This document shows positions 15,991 to 24,025 of a stretch of 24,025 bases of DNA, in pieces (the stretch's first letter is position 1; every line of letters begins with the position of its first letter). The notes below the pieces were generated by a model. It saw nothing but the letters and a program-made list of their open reading frames with translations, was not told where the DNA came from and did not search any database. The position numbers and the translations under genes are program-made. This stretch comes from Sphingomonas sp. (lineage in GTDB: Bacteria > Pseudomonadota > Alphaproteobacteria > Sphingomonadales > Sphingomonadaceae): contig JAPJRE010000014.1 in NCBI GenBank assembly GCA_030824725.1, forward strand, positions 1 to 24,025. Direction: 5' to 3'.

Positions 15991-16684
15991 CCTGCGCACA
16001 GGCGCGCCAGCGCTCGCCGCGTCGCCACACGGCAGCCGGATCGAGGCGCAGGGCATCACCAAGGTGTATCACACGCCGACGGGTCCGAAGAGCGTGCTCA
16101 CGGGCATCGATTTCTCTATCGGCGCCGGTGAGAAGATGGCAGTCCTCGGGCGTAACGGTGCTGGCAAATCGACGCTGGTCAAGATTGTGGGTGGGGTCGA
16201 GCGGCCGACCACAGGTATGATCCGCCGCGGACTTTCAATGTCTTGGCCGCTCGCCTTCGGTGGCGGGTTCGAGGCGTCGATGACGGGTCTCGACAACATC
16301 CGCTTCATCGCGCGGCTCTACGACCGGCCGATCCGTGAGACGATAGATCGCGTGGATGATTTCGCCGAGCTTGGGCGCAACCTCTTGCTGCCAGTCAAGC
16401 AATATTCTTCCGGCATGCGCGCCCGTCTCGCCTTCGCGCTGACACTCGCGATCGATTTCGATTGCTATCTGATCGACGAGGTAATTGCCGTCGGCGACCA
16501 GCGATTTCATCGCAAATGTCATGATGCATTGTTCGTGGAGCGGCGCGACTCCGCGATGATCCTGGTGAGCCACGATATCGGCATCATCCGCGAATATTGT
16601 AGTTCCGCCCTGGTGCTGAAGCGCGGCTTCGGCCGCGTGTTCAGCGATCTCGATCTGGCGATCAGCATCTATGCCACGCTCTGA
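15983..16684 (+). CDS. kpsT: KpsT-like polysaccharide export ABC transporter ATPase
   Basis: A 233-residue ABC ATPase. Walker A is GRNGAGKST (56-64), the signature YSSGM (141-145), Walker B CYLIDE (161-166) and the H-loop SHD (196-198). The YSSGM form of the signature, together with LAFGGGFEASMTGLDNIRFI, is typical of KpsT/Wzt-type exporters. It lacks the C-terminal carbohydrate-binding extension of Wzt O-antigen exporters, which agrees with a capsule-type system. It pairs with the KpsM-like permease. The ATG at 15983 overlaps the preceding gene. The next gene overlaps its last codons. Confidence 0.93.
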   Translation: MTDLRTGAPALAASPHGSRIEAQGITKVYHTPTGPKSVLTGIDFSIGAGEKMAVLGRNGAGKSTLVKIVGGVERPTTGMIRRGLSMSWPLAFGGGFEASMTGLDNIRFIARLYDRPIRETIDRVDDFAELGRNLLLPVKQYSSGMRARLAFALTLAIDFDCYLIDEVIAVGDQRFHRKCHDALFVERRDSAMILVSHDIGIIREYCSSALVLKRGFGRVFSDLDLAISIYATL

Positions 16685-17732
16685 GCGTTCGATGGGTACC
16701 CAACCCAGCAAGCGGTCGAGGACACCCCTAGTCGCGATCGGGGGGTATCCATCACCTGCGACGATCTTCGCCATTCATTGCATGACGGAAATGCTGGCAC
16801 GGATCGGCCGTTCGGTAGATGTCGTCCCGTTCAACCAAATCAATCGAACGGTCATTAGCCATGTCCAGCCCAATCGGGAGGCCCTACTCTTCTTCGATGT
16901 TCCTGACGCCGAGGCCAGGGCTGCGTTGCGCGATTTTGATGGTCCGGTTTGCATCATCGCAGAAGATTTCGCGACGACGGTGTCGTACTCGATGGCAGCG
17001 CGCAGTTTCGATTTCGTTCAAGCCGTACGGCTGGCGACTCAATCTTTCGCTGCGCTGACCACACTTCGGCGCGCTACTGAATTAAGTTGGATCCAGGTCA
17101 ATCTTGCCGAGTCCCTGCCACGCTGGTTCGAACGGCTTGCAAGCATCTTGGGGTTGGCAGCAGAAGATTGGATCGACGTGCGCGAGGCGATGCTTGTCGA
17201 CTATGCGCCTTTCCCATCTCTTGGCGACGCGGTCGTACACTTTGTCCACGGAGCCCGCGATGTCGACGTTCAGCGTGCTCGACTCAGTGAACAAGATGGT
17301 GCTTCGCTTGATTTGCTTGCCGCGGCATATGATCGGATCGACGCAGGCCTGGTCAACTGGCCATCGAACGTGCTCTTGGCGGCCACGTCTCCTTATCCGC
17401 CGGTCAGCGGGCCGCTTGATCTTACCGGCCCGGCAAGGTTGCTGGTATTTGGTCCCTATTTTCACTTGCCGCCAGGCCGTTGGACGGCGGACTTCGAGTT
17501 TGACGCCGCCAGATGCGAATCGGGCAACATGTTGGAATTCGACGCCATTGCAGATGGCGAGATCAAGTGTTCAGAACGTGTCCTGCTGCGCGAGACCGGC
17601 AGCTATCGTCTGCGATTACGCTTCGCGGTCCAGGAGCCCGCGTTGGCAGTGGAGTGCAGATGCCTTCTTGCCGAAGGTGCATTGGACGGTCATCTGCAAC
17701 TCAAGCGTATTCAGTTACAGCACGGCGCATGA
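16671..17732 (+). CDS. Unrecognised protein of the capsule export operon
   Basis: A 353-residue protein whose family I do not recognise. The ATG at 16671 overlaps kpsT; an ATG at 16692 (MGTQPSK) is an alternative. The N-terminal half begins TPLVAIGGYPSPATIFAIHC, somewhat like the first strand and turn of sulfotransferase-type folds but without the GKS/GTT phosphate loop, and ends in a helical WFERLASILGLAAEDW. The C-terminal half has LLVFGPYFHLPPGRWTADFE and alternating strands to the end, resembling a beta-sandwich sugar-binding module found attached to polysaccharide enzymes. No signal peptide or membrane span is evident. Its place between the ATPase and the outer-membrane lipoprotein, with ATGA overlap downstream, implies a role in polymer export or modification (inference). 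Confidence 0.7.
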   Translation: MPRSERSMGTQPSKRSRTPLVAIGGYPSPATIFAIHCMTEMLARIGRSVDVVPFNQINRTVISHVQPNREALLFFDVPDAEARAALRDFDGPVCIIAEDFATTVSYSMAARSFDFVQAVRLATQSFAALTTLRRATELSWIQVNLAESLPRWFERLASILGLAAEDWIDVREAMLVDYAPFPSLGDAVVHFVHGARDVDVQRARLSEQDGASLDLLAAAYDRIDAGLVNWPSNVLLAATSPYPPVSGPLDLTGPARLLVFGPYFHLPPGRWTADFEFDAARCESGNMLEFDAIADGEIKCSERVLLRETGSYRLRLRFAVQEPALAVECRCLLAEGALDGHLQLKRIQLQHGA

Positions 17733-17755
17733 TCGCCAATCAGGAACCTTGTTTG

Positions 17756-18871
17756 ATGTTTTTTCGGTACCATCGTGTGCGGAATTGGGCGGGTATTTCG
17801 GCGGCTGCGCTTCTGCTGGCCGGCTGCGCCGCGCTGCCAAAGACGGGACCTTCGGGGCCGGCTATCCTCAAAGGCGCAAGGCAAGGGCAGTTTGATCTGG
17901 TAGAGGTCTCTGATCTCGCCAGCGTGCCTTCGGCGCATCCGATGCCCGAGTTTCACCCGCTGCCGGCGCGCAGCAATCTCACGGGTGATTCCCTCGCGGC
18001 GGGAGACGTGGTCAGCGTAACCCTGTTTGAAGTTGGCGCTCGAGTTTTCTCAGGTGCGGTTGCCGGCGAAGGCGGATTTGATCCGACGGCCAAGGGCCAG
18101 AAGATTGGCCCGCTCGCCATCGACCAATCGGGAAATGTGAAGCTGCCCTACATCGGCACTGTTCAGTTCGCAGGTAAGACGCCTGCCCAGGTCGAGGCGG
18201 AAATCGAGCGGCGCTTGGTCGGCCAGTCCGAATATCCCCAGGCGGTCGTGCAGGTCGAGGCCGCGGTTGGCAGTTCGGTGGTAGTCGGCGGCGAAGTCAG
18301 CAACCCGGGTCGGATTCGGCTGACCGGCGCGCACGAGCGCTTGCTGGACGTCATCACGCTTGCCGGCGGCTACCGCGGCCAACTCTCCGATTTAATCGTG
18401 CATGTCGACCGCGAAGGCGTCGTGGGAGAGGGTCCGCTGGACTCGTTGACCTATTCCAACGGCGGCGGCATGGCGATGGAACCTGGAGACCGCGTCGAGA
18501 TCCTTCGCCGCCCTCGCAGCTATTCGGTACTAGGAACGGCTGGACGCGTGAACCGGTATGATCTGCCGACGCGCCGCACGTCCTTGATGGAGGCTTTGGC
18601 GTTGGCCGGAGGGCCGAACGACAATCTTGCCAATCCTGCTGCGATCTTTGTCTTTCGATTTGCACCGGATGGTGCAGGTGGCGAACGCGCCACAGTATAT
18701 CACATTAACATGATGAAGCCGTCGTCATATTTCATCGCGCAAAAGTTCAATCTTGATGACAAGGATGTTCTGTATCTCGCTGGTGCGGAGGCCAATCAGC
18801 CAATTAAGGTGATTCAGTTGATTGGTCAGCTTTTCACGCCGGTCCTGATTGCAAGACAGTTAGCGGACTGA
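17756..18871 (+). CDS. KpsD/Wza-type outer-membrane polysaccharide export lipoprotein
   Basis: Encodes 371 residues. A signal peptide with lipobox LLAGC places the lipidated Cys at residue 24, so the protein is anchored to the outer membrane. The poly-export domain starts around LAAGDVVSVTLFEVGARVFS and continues IDQSGNVKLPYIGTVQFAGK; SLBB-like segments follow (VVVGGEVSNPGRIRLTG and YSVLGTAGRVNRYDL). This is the outer-membrane channel component of capsule export, meeting the KpsE-like proteins in the periplasm. Start choice: the ATG at 17756 has AGGA ten bases ahead and gives a natural signal peptide; the ATG at 17729 overlaps the previous stop (ATGA) and would add nine residues. It is the last gene of the GC-rich operon. 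Confidence 0.9.
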   Translation: MFFRYHRVRNWAGISAAALLLAGCAALPKTGPSGPAILKGARQGQFDLVEVSDLASVPSAHPMPEFHPLPARSNLTGDSLAAGDVVSVTLFEVGARVFSGAVAGEGGFDPTAKGQKIGPLAIDQSGNVKLPYIGTVQFAGKTPAQVEAEIERRLVGQSEYPQAVVQVEAAVGSSVVVGGEVSNPGRIRLTGAHERLLDVITLAGGYRGQLSDLIVHVDREGVVGEGPLDSLTYSNGGGMAMEPGDRVEILRRPRSYSVLGTAGRVNRYDLPTRRTSLMEALALAGGPNDNLANPAAIFVFRFAPDGAGGERATVYHINMMKPSSYFIAQKFNLDDKDVLYLAGAEANQPIKVIQLIGQLFTPVLIARQLAD

Positions 18872-18877
18872 TCGAAT

Positions 18878-20293
18878 ATGTGGATAAATGATCAATACTG
18901 GTGCAATGCTGCGAAGCATGCTGTGGATTTATCCGCCCGTTACCAATACGTGTTGGCGCCAGCAGAAATTTGTCATCTCATATCAAATGGGCTGCCGATA
19001 GAATTTTCACATGTCTTGAGTCCGAGCGTTTGTTTAGTCGTAATCCCAAGATCAGATATTGACCTGCTCTCTTTGTATTTTTGTGAGCTCCGATCTAACT
19101 GGAGGTTAATCCACGCTGATGGCGCATTCATAATATTTGATTTCTCTGAGGTTGCCACGGGCGGTGTCGATCAGAGTCATGAACTTCCATTCGTCTATGA
19201 CCTTATCGAACAAATGTCGCGCGGTTCGCCTGTGCGAGAATCTGTCATTGATTTGGAGCTCTCTGACGACTTTCACGGCCGATCTTACGTCTTAGTGGCA
19301 TGCGCTAGCCTTACCGGTAATGCTGGTGATAGACTGCTAGCCGCCGCGGCTGTCAAGTTTTTGAAATGTGTCTGGCCCGAACTTGCATTTGTTGTTGTAG
19401 ACGGGCGTGTAGATCGCCAGTTAATCGCCAAAGCTAAATTTGTGATCGTCGGCCCTGGTGGTATGTTGTTTGACATAAACGGGACTAGAACGGATCTCTA
19501 TAACATCGCCAACTGGTTTCGATTTTTTCATGTTGCTAAAGAGTATTCTATTCCTTTCGCTCTACTGGGAATCGGCGATCAGGGCACAAATCTTGATTTA
19601 AGTAAAATATTCGTTGAACGTGCTTTGGTCGACGTGGCTGTGGTATCTACGAGAGATCGTGAAACCGCCAACTTGATAGTTAAACTAACTGAATCCCCAG
19701 TGATGAATTTGCCGGATTTTAGTATAAATTTTCAACAAGAAATCGCGAAGGTGAGTAAAAAAAGCAAATTCACGCTAGCTATTTGCGGTGATTTTCGCTT
19801 CGATAGGCGGAGCATAGAAAATGTGCTGGCTTTCTGTCGGAAGAGGGGCATTCGGAATTTGAGTGTTGTTCTGCAGGCGAATGAAGATTTCGAATGGTGG
19901 GAACATGTAGGATGTGATGTGTGTGTGGGTGGCGGACTTGAGCCGATGGTGTTTGACGTTAGAAATGAGCATCCGCAGCAGTTTTACAGTGTTATTGCTT
20001 CGGCAAGTATGTTGGTTACTAGCAGGTTCCACGGGCTAATGGTTGCCTTAATGTCCGGAACGCCAACTCTCGTTTTCTCTGATCATGAAGATAAAAGGGA
20101 GAGGTTGTTGCGAGAAGTTGGAGCGATAGAGTGGGTAGTCAATAAAAGTAAACACCTTCAGGTGGTCGATATGGAGGCCGATCTCGAAAAACTTCACGCG
20201 CTGGCAAATCGGAAGGTGAGTCCTCACATGTTCTCGGATCGAGGATTTGGTCGATTAGCTGATTACCTACGGCAGTCGGCCTTGAGCAAATGA
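18878..20293 (+). CDS. Polysaccharide pyruvyl transferase family protein, second in the window
   Basis: Encodes 471 residues; about 130 extra residues precede the domain. The family domain begins at ASLTGNAGDRLLAAAAVKFL (143-162). GPGG (192-195), VVSTRDRETANLI (255-267) and SRFHGLMVALMSGTP (382-396) are the usual landmarks, the last being the FHG active-site region. It is predicted to add pyruvate ketal, or to act as a related glycosyl-type enzyme, on the exported polymer. The DNA is clearly more AT-rich than the genes before it, with codons such as AAA, ATA and TTA, which suggests separate acquisition. It starts six bases after the preceding gene's stop. It is unlike the pyruvyl-transferase protein at the left end beyond family motifs. 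Confidence 0.8.
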   Translation: MWINDQYWCNAAKHAVDLSARYQYVLAPAEICHLISNGLPIEFSHVLSPSVCLVVIPRSDIDLLSLYFCELRSNWRLIHADGAFIIFDFSEVATGGVDQSHELPFVYDLIEQMSRGSPVRESVIDLELSDDFHGRSYVLVACASLTGNAGDRLLAAAAVKFLKCVWPELAFVVVDGRVDRQLIAKAKFVIVGPGGMLFDINGTRTDLYNIANWFRFFHVAKEYSIPFALLGIGDQGTNLDLSKIFVERALVDVAVVSTRDRETANLIVKLTESPVMNLPDFSINFQQEIAKVSKKSKFTLAICGDFRFDRRSIENVLAFCRKRGIRNLSVVLQANEDFEWWEHVGCDVCVGGGLEPMVFDVRNEHPQQFYSVIASASMLVTSRFHGLMVALMSGTPTLVFSDHEDKRERLLREVGAIEWVVNKSKHLQVVDMEADLEKLHALANRKVSPHMFSDRGFGRLADYLRQSALSK

Positions 20294-20356
20294 CCGAATG
20301 ATTAGGCTAAAATTCAACAATAGACGCATTTTGTAAACTTTTGAGGGAGCCAATTA

Positions 20357-21382
20357 GTGGCAGCAGAATACGAAAAGGTGCGCGATGCGCTGCGCGAGTT
20401 CGCCCGATCCGTCGATCCAAGTAATGGTAACCCGAACACGGAGCCGTTATGGGAACTCGTCAGAGATATCGGCATCGTCAAGCTGAATGTGAAAAACATG
20501 GGCTATGACATAGCACGAGCGCTTGGGACCAGTCGTATCAGCGACGCGCCGGCAGTTGCTCCTGATATCCGTCTGGGTTGGAGAGCATCCACCCAGCAAG
20601 ATATCGAGAGCGATTGGGTAGCTTACTGGTGTGCGCAATTAGGTGTCCAACCGCTTTATCATCGCAAGCTTTGGGAACTTCCTTATGTTCTTCAGAACCT
20701 TTGGACGTTTGGAAAAATCCGTCCTGGAATGCGAGGTTTAGGTTTCGGTTGTGGGGAGGAGGCAATCCCCAGCTATCTCGCGGCAAATGGCGTTGAGGTC
20801 GTTGCGACGGACTTGCCTCCTGATCATGAAAGCGCAGTGGGTTGGCGCAACACGGCGCAACACACGGACAGCCTTGACAAGATCTGGCGACCGCATCTCG
20901 TTTCCAAAGCGGATTTCCAGCGTCTTGTCACGCTCGAGTACGTCGATATGAACGCGATTCCCGAGGCGCTTCGTGAGTTTGATTTTTGCTGGTCAATTTG
21001 TGCATTTGAACATGTTGGGTCGATCGAAAAGGGTCTGAAGTTTATCGAGAATAGTATGAATACACTCAAATCTGGCGGTGTATCCGTTCATACGACAGAG
21101 TTCAATTTCAGAGACGGGCCGACTATCGATAATTGGGGTACAGTGCTCTTTCAGCAGAAGCATTTCGAAGAATTGGCGCGGCGATTGAATGCTGCCGGGC
21201 ATAAAGCTGAACCGATTAGCTTCGATCTTGGTACGGGAGTTCTTGATAGGTTTATCGATTTGCCGCCTTATTCTGATCTTCCCCCAACGATGGTTGATAA
21301 TGAAGACTTTCCGGCGCATCTAAAACTTACCGTGGACGGGTTTCCCAGCACCTGCTATGGTGTGGTAGTCGAGCGAGGCTAA
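20357..21382 (+). CDS. Class I SAM-dependent methyltransferase
   Basis: Encodes 341 residues. The SAM-binding motif I is GLGFGCGEE (127-135), followed by VEVVATDLP with the acidic Asp152 at the end of strand 2. DFCWSICAFEHVGSIEKGLK (209-228) and LKSGGVSVHTTEF fit motifs II-IV of the Rossmann-like methyltransferase fold. The first 120 residues are helical and not recognised. The GTG start at 20357 has a good GAGGGAG site (20343-20349) at seven bases. It follows the pyruvyl transferase after 63 bases, and a strong hairpin lies just after its stop. It probably methylates a sugar of the polymer (inference). Base composition is intermediate between the capsule core genes and the previous gene. Confidence 0.82.
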   Translation: MAAEYEKVRDALREFARSVDPSNGNPNTEPLWELVRDIGIVKLNVKNMGYDIARALGTSRISDAPAVAPDIRLGWRASTQQDIESDWVAYWCAQLGVQPLYHRKLWELPYVLQNLWTFGKIRPGMRGLGFGCGEEAIPSYLAANGVEVVATDLPPDHESAVGWRNTAQHTDSLDKIWRPHLVSKADFQRLVTLEYVDMNAIPEALREFDFCWSICAFEHVGSIEKGLKFIENSMNTLKSGGVSVHTTEFNFRDGPTIDNWGTVLFQQKHFEELARRLNAAGHKAEPISFDLGTGVLDRFIDLPPYSDLPPTMVDNEDFPAHLKLTVDGFPSTCYGVVVERG

Positions 21383-21395
21383 GCCTCTAACAGTT

Positions 21396-21426
21396 GGCGG
21401 CACGGGTGGGAGCAAGCCGTGCCGCC
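21396..21426 (+). terminator. Strong hairpin after the methyltransferase gene
   Basis: GGCGGCACGG (21396-21405) pairs perfectly with CCGTGCCGCC (21417-21426) across an 11-base loop. Only a weak T run follows (CAAGCTTCTTTCC), so it may be a terminator of the capsule transcript or an RNA 3'-end stabiliser. A smaller repeat, GAGGCT/AGCCTC (21375-21387), overlaps the stop codon just before it. Confidence 0.6.
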
Positions 21427-21621
21427 CAAGCTTCTTTCCTGCATTATAATTTCAAGAACTTCGGCACTGCTTTTTTGTGTAGCAAGTTGGCTGAGAGCTC
21501 GCCGTGCGGGCCACTTCAAAAGTAAAAAAGTGAGCACCAACGCCCTGGCTTGAACTCGCTGCTCCGAAAATACCGACCAGCTGTCGTGAAGTTGTTTTTA
21601 CACGGCCTGTTCCCTAGTCCG

Positions 21622-22197
21622 TCAATTTGTCTTGAGCGTGTGGTTATTGTCGACGGCCTGGTCGTTGGAAGTGGCCTCTTCCGCGCCCAACGTCCGCGCG
21701 GCCATCCACTGCGGCACATGCCAGCTTTCGGGAAGGGAGCGGGCGACCATCCCGGGCAAAAAGGACGAAAGCAGGATACCGCCGAAAAACGCGCCGAGCA
21801 TCATCCATAGCTCGCGCCTGCGCTGGTGATCCGTAGACCGCGCCCGCACGACGATCCCGTCGATTCTCCCGATCACTTTATGCAGGTCGGCACGCGCTTC
21901 ATCCATCTGGCGCTTGTCGTCTGCTCTCGCATCTGCTGCTGCCTTCGCCAGCTGGTGGACCAACATGGATGGGGTAAGTTTCACGGCCGGCGCCTGCTCG
22001 ATGCGGGCGACGCCCTCGGTCATCGCGGCAAGCTGCCGGCTGATCGCGCCCAGCGTCGGACTGTAATCCGGTATTTTCTCGCGCGCGGCGGTCAGCCCCT
22101 GGATGGCTGTGTGGAGGAGGGAAATCTCCTGCCGCAGGCTTTCGAAGGCCTGGGTGGGATCGTCGGCAATGCCGTAGTGGCGGGGAATATCGGTCAT
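21622..22197 (-). CDS. Small membrane-anchored protein next to traA (DUF6118-like)
   Basis: A 191-residue protein. The N-terminal two thirds is helical and charged, with likely coiled coil (QAFESLRQEISLLHTAIQGL and DARADDKRQMDEARADLHKV). It is followed by one hydrophobic segment (MMLGAFFGGILLSSFLPGMV, about 132-151) and a short tail. It resembles, from memory, a DUF6118-type protein seen next to TraA in sphingomonad plasmids; this was not checked. The ATG is ten bases after the TraA stop, so the two are one transcript. No enzyme motif is present. A role in conjugation, such as coupling relaxase to membrane machinery, is conceivable but unsupported. Confidence 0.7.
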   Translation of the reverse strand: MTDIPRHYGIADDPTQAFESLRQEISLLHTAIQGLTAAREKIPDYSPTLGAISRQLAAMTEGVARIEQAPAVKLTPSMLVHQLAKAAADARADDKRQMDEARADLHKVIGRIDGIVVRARSTDHQRRRELWMMLGAFFGGILLSSFLPGMVARSLPESWHVPQWMAARTLGAEEATSNDQAVDNNHTLKTN

Positions 22198-22207
22198 GAG
22201 TGCGAGC

Positions 22208-23971
22208 CTACATCCCGATGTTGAGACCGCGCGAGCGGCCGAGCCATTCCTGGAGGTCGTGAGACATCGACGCGCTTCCCTGAGACTTCAAACCCAGTTC
22301 AAGCGCACGGTTGCGGAGCAGCGACTCGAGCTGGGGATCGCGGTGGAGCGCTTTGGCCATGGCGGTCATGCCATCCCTGGTGGACCGCGAGGCATCGTAG
22401 TCGCCGCTCCGCTCGAGGGTTTTCAGCTGCCGCGCCTTGTTCTGCCAATCCGCGACGAAGCGGTCGGCGCGGTTGGCGGCATCGATGCGGATTTCGCGCT
22501 CGGCGATCATCGCCTGAATGGCGCGACTGGTGCGGCCATTCGCGGCTTCGCTGATAAGGGCAGGGTCCTTATTCATCGCGACGCGCATGTCTTCGCCGCC
22601 GCCGGGGCGAAGCGCCTCGATCTTCTTACGGGCGCTGCCAAAGGCCTCGCGCTGGTGGGGCAGGGGCTCGAAGCCCTGCTGCTTCATGCCGATGATGTCC
22701 TGCGCCGCGCGGCCAAATCGCTGCACCGCCTGTTCGAGCGGGCTGGGCTGGGTCGGCATCCGGATCGGTGCGCTGCTGAGCTTCAGCCCGTCAAACATGC
22801 CGCGACGGGGCGGCGTCGGCGCTGGCGATAGCGCCGGTTGCACATCGGGCGCGCGGGTGTAGTCCGACGCCATGTCCTTGCCGCGCTCGCGCCCCAGCGC
22901 TCTGGTCAGCCGCCCGGCATCGGCGAAATCATCCTGGCCATAATGTAGATCGACGCGCTCCCGATGGCGCGACAGCGCGACATAGGCAGCGTGCCGGTCC
23001 AGCCCCGGCGTCGCCAGGAGATGGACGCGGTCGACGGTCATGCCCTGTGCCTTGTGGATGGTTGCGGCATAGCCGTGATCGACATGGGCGTACTCCTTTA
23101 GGTCGAAGGCCACGCTTCGCCCGTCATCGGTGCGCACGCGCATTGTGATTGGGCTGACCTGTTCGATCGTGCCGAGCGTGCCGTTCTTCACCTCCAGGCT
23201 GCGCTCATTCTTGAGGAACATTATGCGGTCGCCTGCCGCAAAGGACCGGCTTCCTCGTTCGACGACGAGGTCGACGTCGTTGCCGAGCATCTGCGCCGCG
23301 CGCATCCGGTCGCGCGCTGCGGTGTTCAACTCGCGCACTTCGTCATTGGTGTGGGTGAGGATAATGCGACTGGCCTGCGGGGCATCCTGTCGGTCCTTGT
23401 CCCAGCGCTCGATCAATGCCTCGCGTGCAGCTTCGCGCGTCCCGGCGGCATGGACATGGCCGGCCTCCGTATAGGCGGCCAGTGCTTCGCCGGTGCGGCC
23501 TGTCGCGAGCTGCCGCGTGGCGTCGCGCTGCCAGTCTTCGGACTGGCGGCGGATTGTGATGATTTCCACCGCGCCATGTCGCTCGGCAATCGAGCGGAAC
23601 GCAGCACCCGCTTCGATCGCCTGGAGCTGTTGCGGATCGCCGACCAGCACCACCTTCGCACCACGCTTCTCCGCTTCGCGGATGACGCGTTCCATCTGCC
23701 GCGTGCCGATCATCCCGGCCTCGTCGATGACGAGGATGGATTTGTCGGTCAGCAGCTCGCGATCCTGGCCCCATTGATGCTCCAGACTGGCGATTGTGCG
23801 CGACGCTATGCCCGAGCCGCTTTCCAGATTCTCCGCGGCGATGCCGGACAGCGCCGCGCCGTGGATGATATAGCCCGCCGCTTCCCACGCCTCGCGTGCT
23901 ACACCGAGCATCGCGCTCTTGCCTGTGCCGGCATAGCCGATGACGCTGCTGATGCCGCGCGCGGCGGTCAC
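22208..23971 (-). pseudogene. traA: Truncated TraA-type conjugative relaxase, helicase half only
   Basis: The open frame holds 587 residues of the C-terminal half of a Ti/sphingomonad-plasmid TraA. The SF1 RecD-like helicase is intact: Walker A GYAGTGKS (12-19), VIDEAGMIG, VLVGDPQQLQAIEAG, then HVDHGYAATIHKAQGMTVDR and YVALSRHRERVDLHYG. The N-terminal MobA/MobL relaxase domain, which nicks DNA at oriT and would make the protein about 1000 residues, is absent. Homology begins at VTAARGISSVIGYAG, exactly where an IS3-type transposase sequence ends on the opposite strand, and an in-frame TGA lies nine codons upstream of the GTG at 23971. A helicase fragment could still be made, but it cannot start conjugation. 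The neighbouring small membrane gene lies ten bases downstream. Confidence 0.8.
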
Positions 23972-24025
23972 CCGTTCAGACGATGATCGCTTTCATCGAC
24001 GAGCATCGTGGGGAGTATGGGGTCG
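23971..24025 (+). mobile_element. IS3-family insertion sequence, orfA end and orfB start (cut by right edge)
   Basis: On the plus strand PFRR followed by TGA (23984-23986) matches the C-terminus of IS3-family orfA proteins of sphingomonads and relatives. The ATG at 23983, overlapping that stop in the -1 frame, starts MIAFIDEHRGEYGV, the typical beginning of the orfB integrase. The overlapping -1 arrangement is what IS3 elements use for programmed frameshifting. Nothing of orfA upstream of PFRR is present, so the element is 5'-truncated and abuts TraA. Only 55 bases are visible. Confidence 0.6.

Noticed and set aside
23351..23986. Plus-strand 211-codon frame opposite traA ending in PFRR
   Set aside because: Only the last four residues are meaningful as the end of IS3 orfA; the rest is antisense to the TraA helicase.

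Overview
The window looks like part of a sphingomonad-type alphaproteobacterial genome. Coding is GC-rich, the reading frames resemble sphingomonad proteins, and genes are tightly packed with ATGA/GTGA stop-start overlaps. The assignment is by recognition only; no database was searched. The main content is a long plus-strand capsule or exopolysaccharide locus (about 5.2-21.4 kb). It is flanked on the left by a zone of gene decay and on the right by remains of a conjugative element.

Left end (1-1.7 kb, minus strand): a polysaccharide pyruvyl-transferase family gene is followed, with a short overlap, by a coenzyme-F420-hydrogenase beta-subunit family gene that runs off the left edge. A well-placed Shine-Dalgarno site there serves a 13-codon mini-ORF that overlaps the pyruvyl-transferase start.

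Decay zone (1.7-5.2 kb): the only intact gene is an aldo/keto reductase. Around it are frameshifted remains of a TonB-dependent receptor, a GntR/FCD regulator and an IS30-type transposase, then about 580 bp with no recognisable gene.

Capsule locus (5.2-18.9 kb, plus strand): the order is a family 9 glycosyltransferase with a long unassigned N-terminal part, heptose-bisphosphate phosphatase (gmhB), a GT4 glycosyltransferase, an AGE-family epimerase/isomerase, bifunctional hldE, hldD, a KpsE-like protein, the KpsM-like permease, a second KpsE-like protein, the KpsT-like ATPase, an unknown protein, and a KpsD/Wza-like outer-membrane lipoprotein. Together these would make ADP-L-glycero-beta-D-manno-heptose, transfer sugars to a polymer and export it by an ABC-dependent route. 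The gene for the first heptose step (gmhA) and the KpsC/KpsS linker enzymes are not in the window. Two more AT-rich genes follow (18.9-21.4 kb): a second polysaccharide pyruvyl transferase and a SAM methyltransferase, probable polymer-modifying enzymes of different ancestry. A strong hairpin lies just after them.

Right end (21.6-24.0 kb): on the minus strand lie a small membrane protein and the helicase half of a TraA-type conjugative relaxase. The relaxase half is missing: TraA homology stops where an IS3-family transposase sequence begins on the plus strand at the window edge. The polysaccharide locus therefore sits beside a damaged mobile element.
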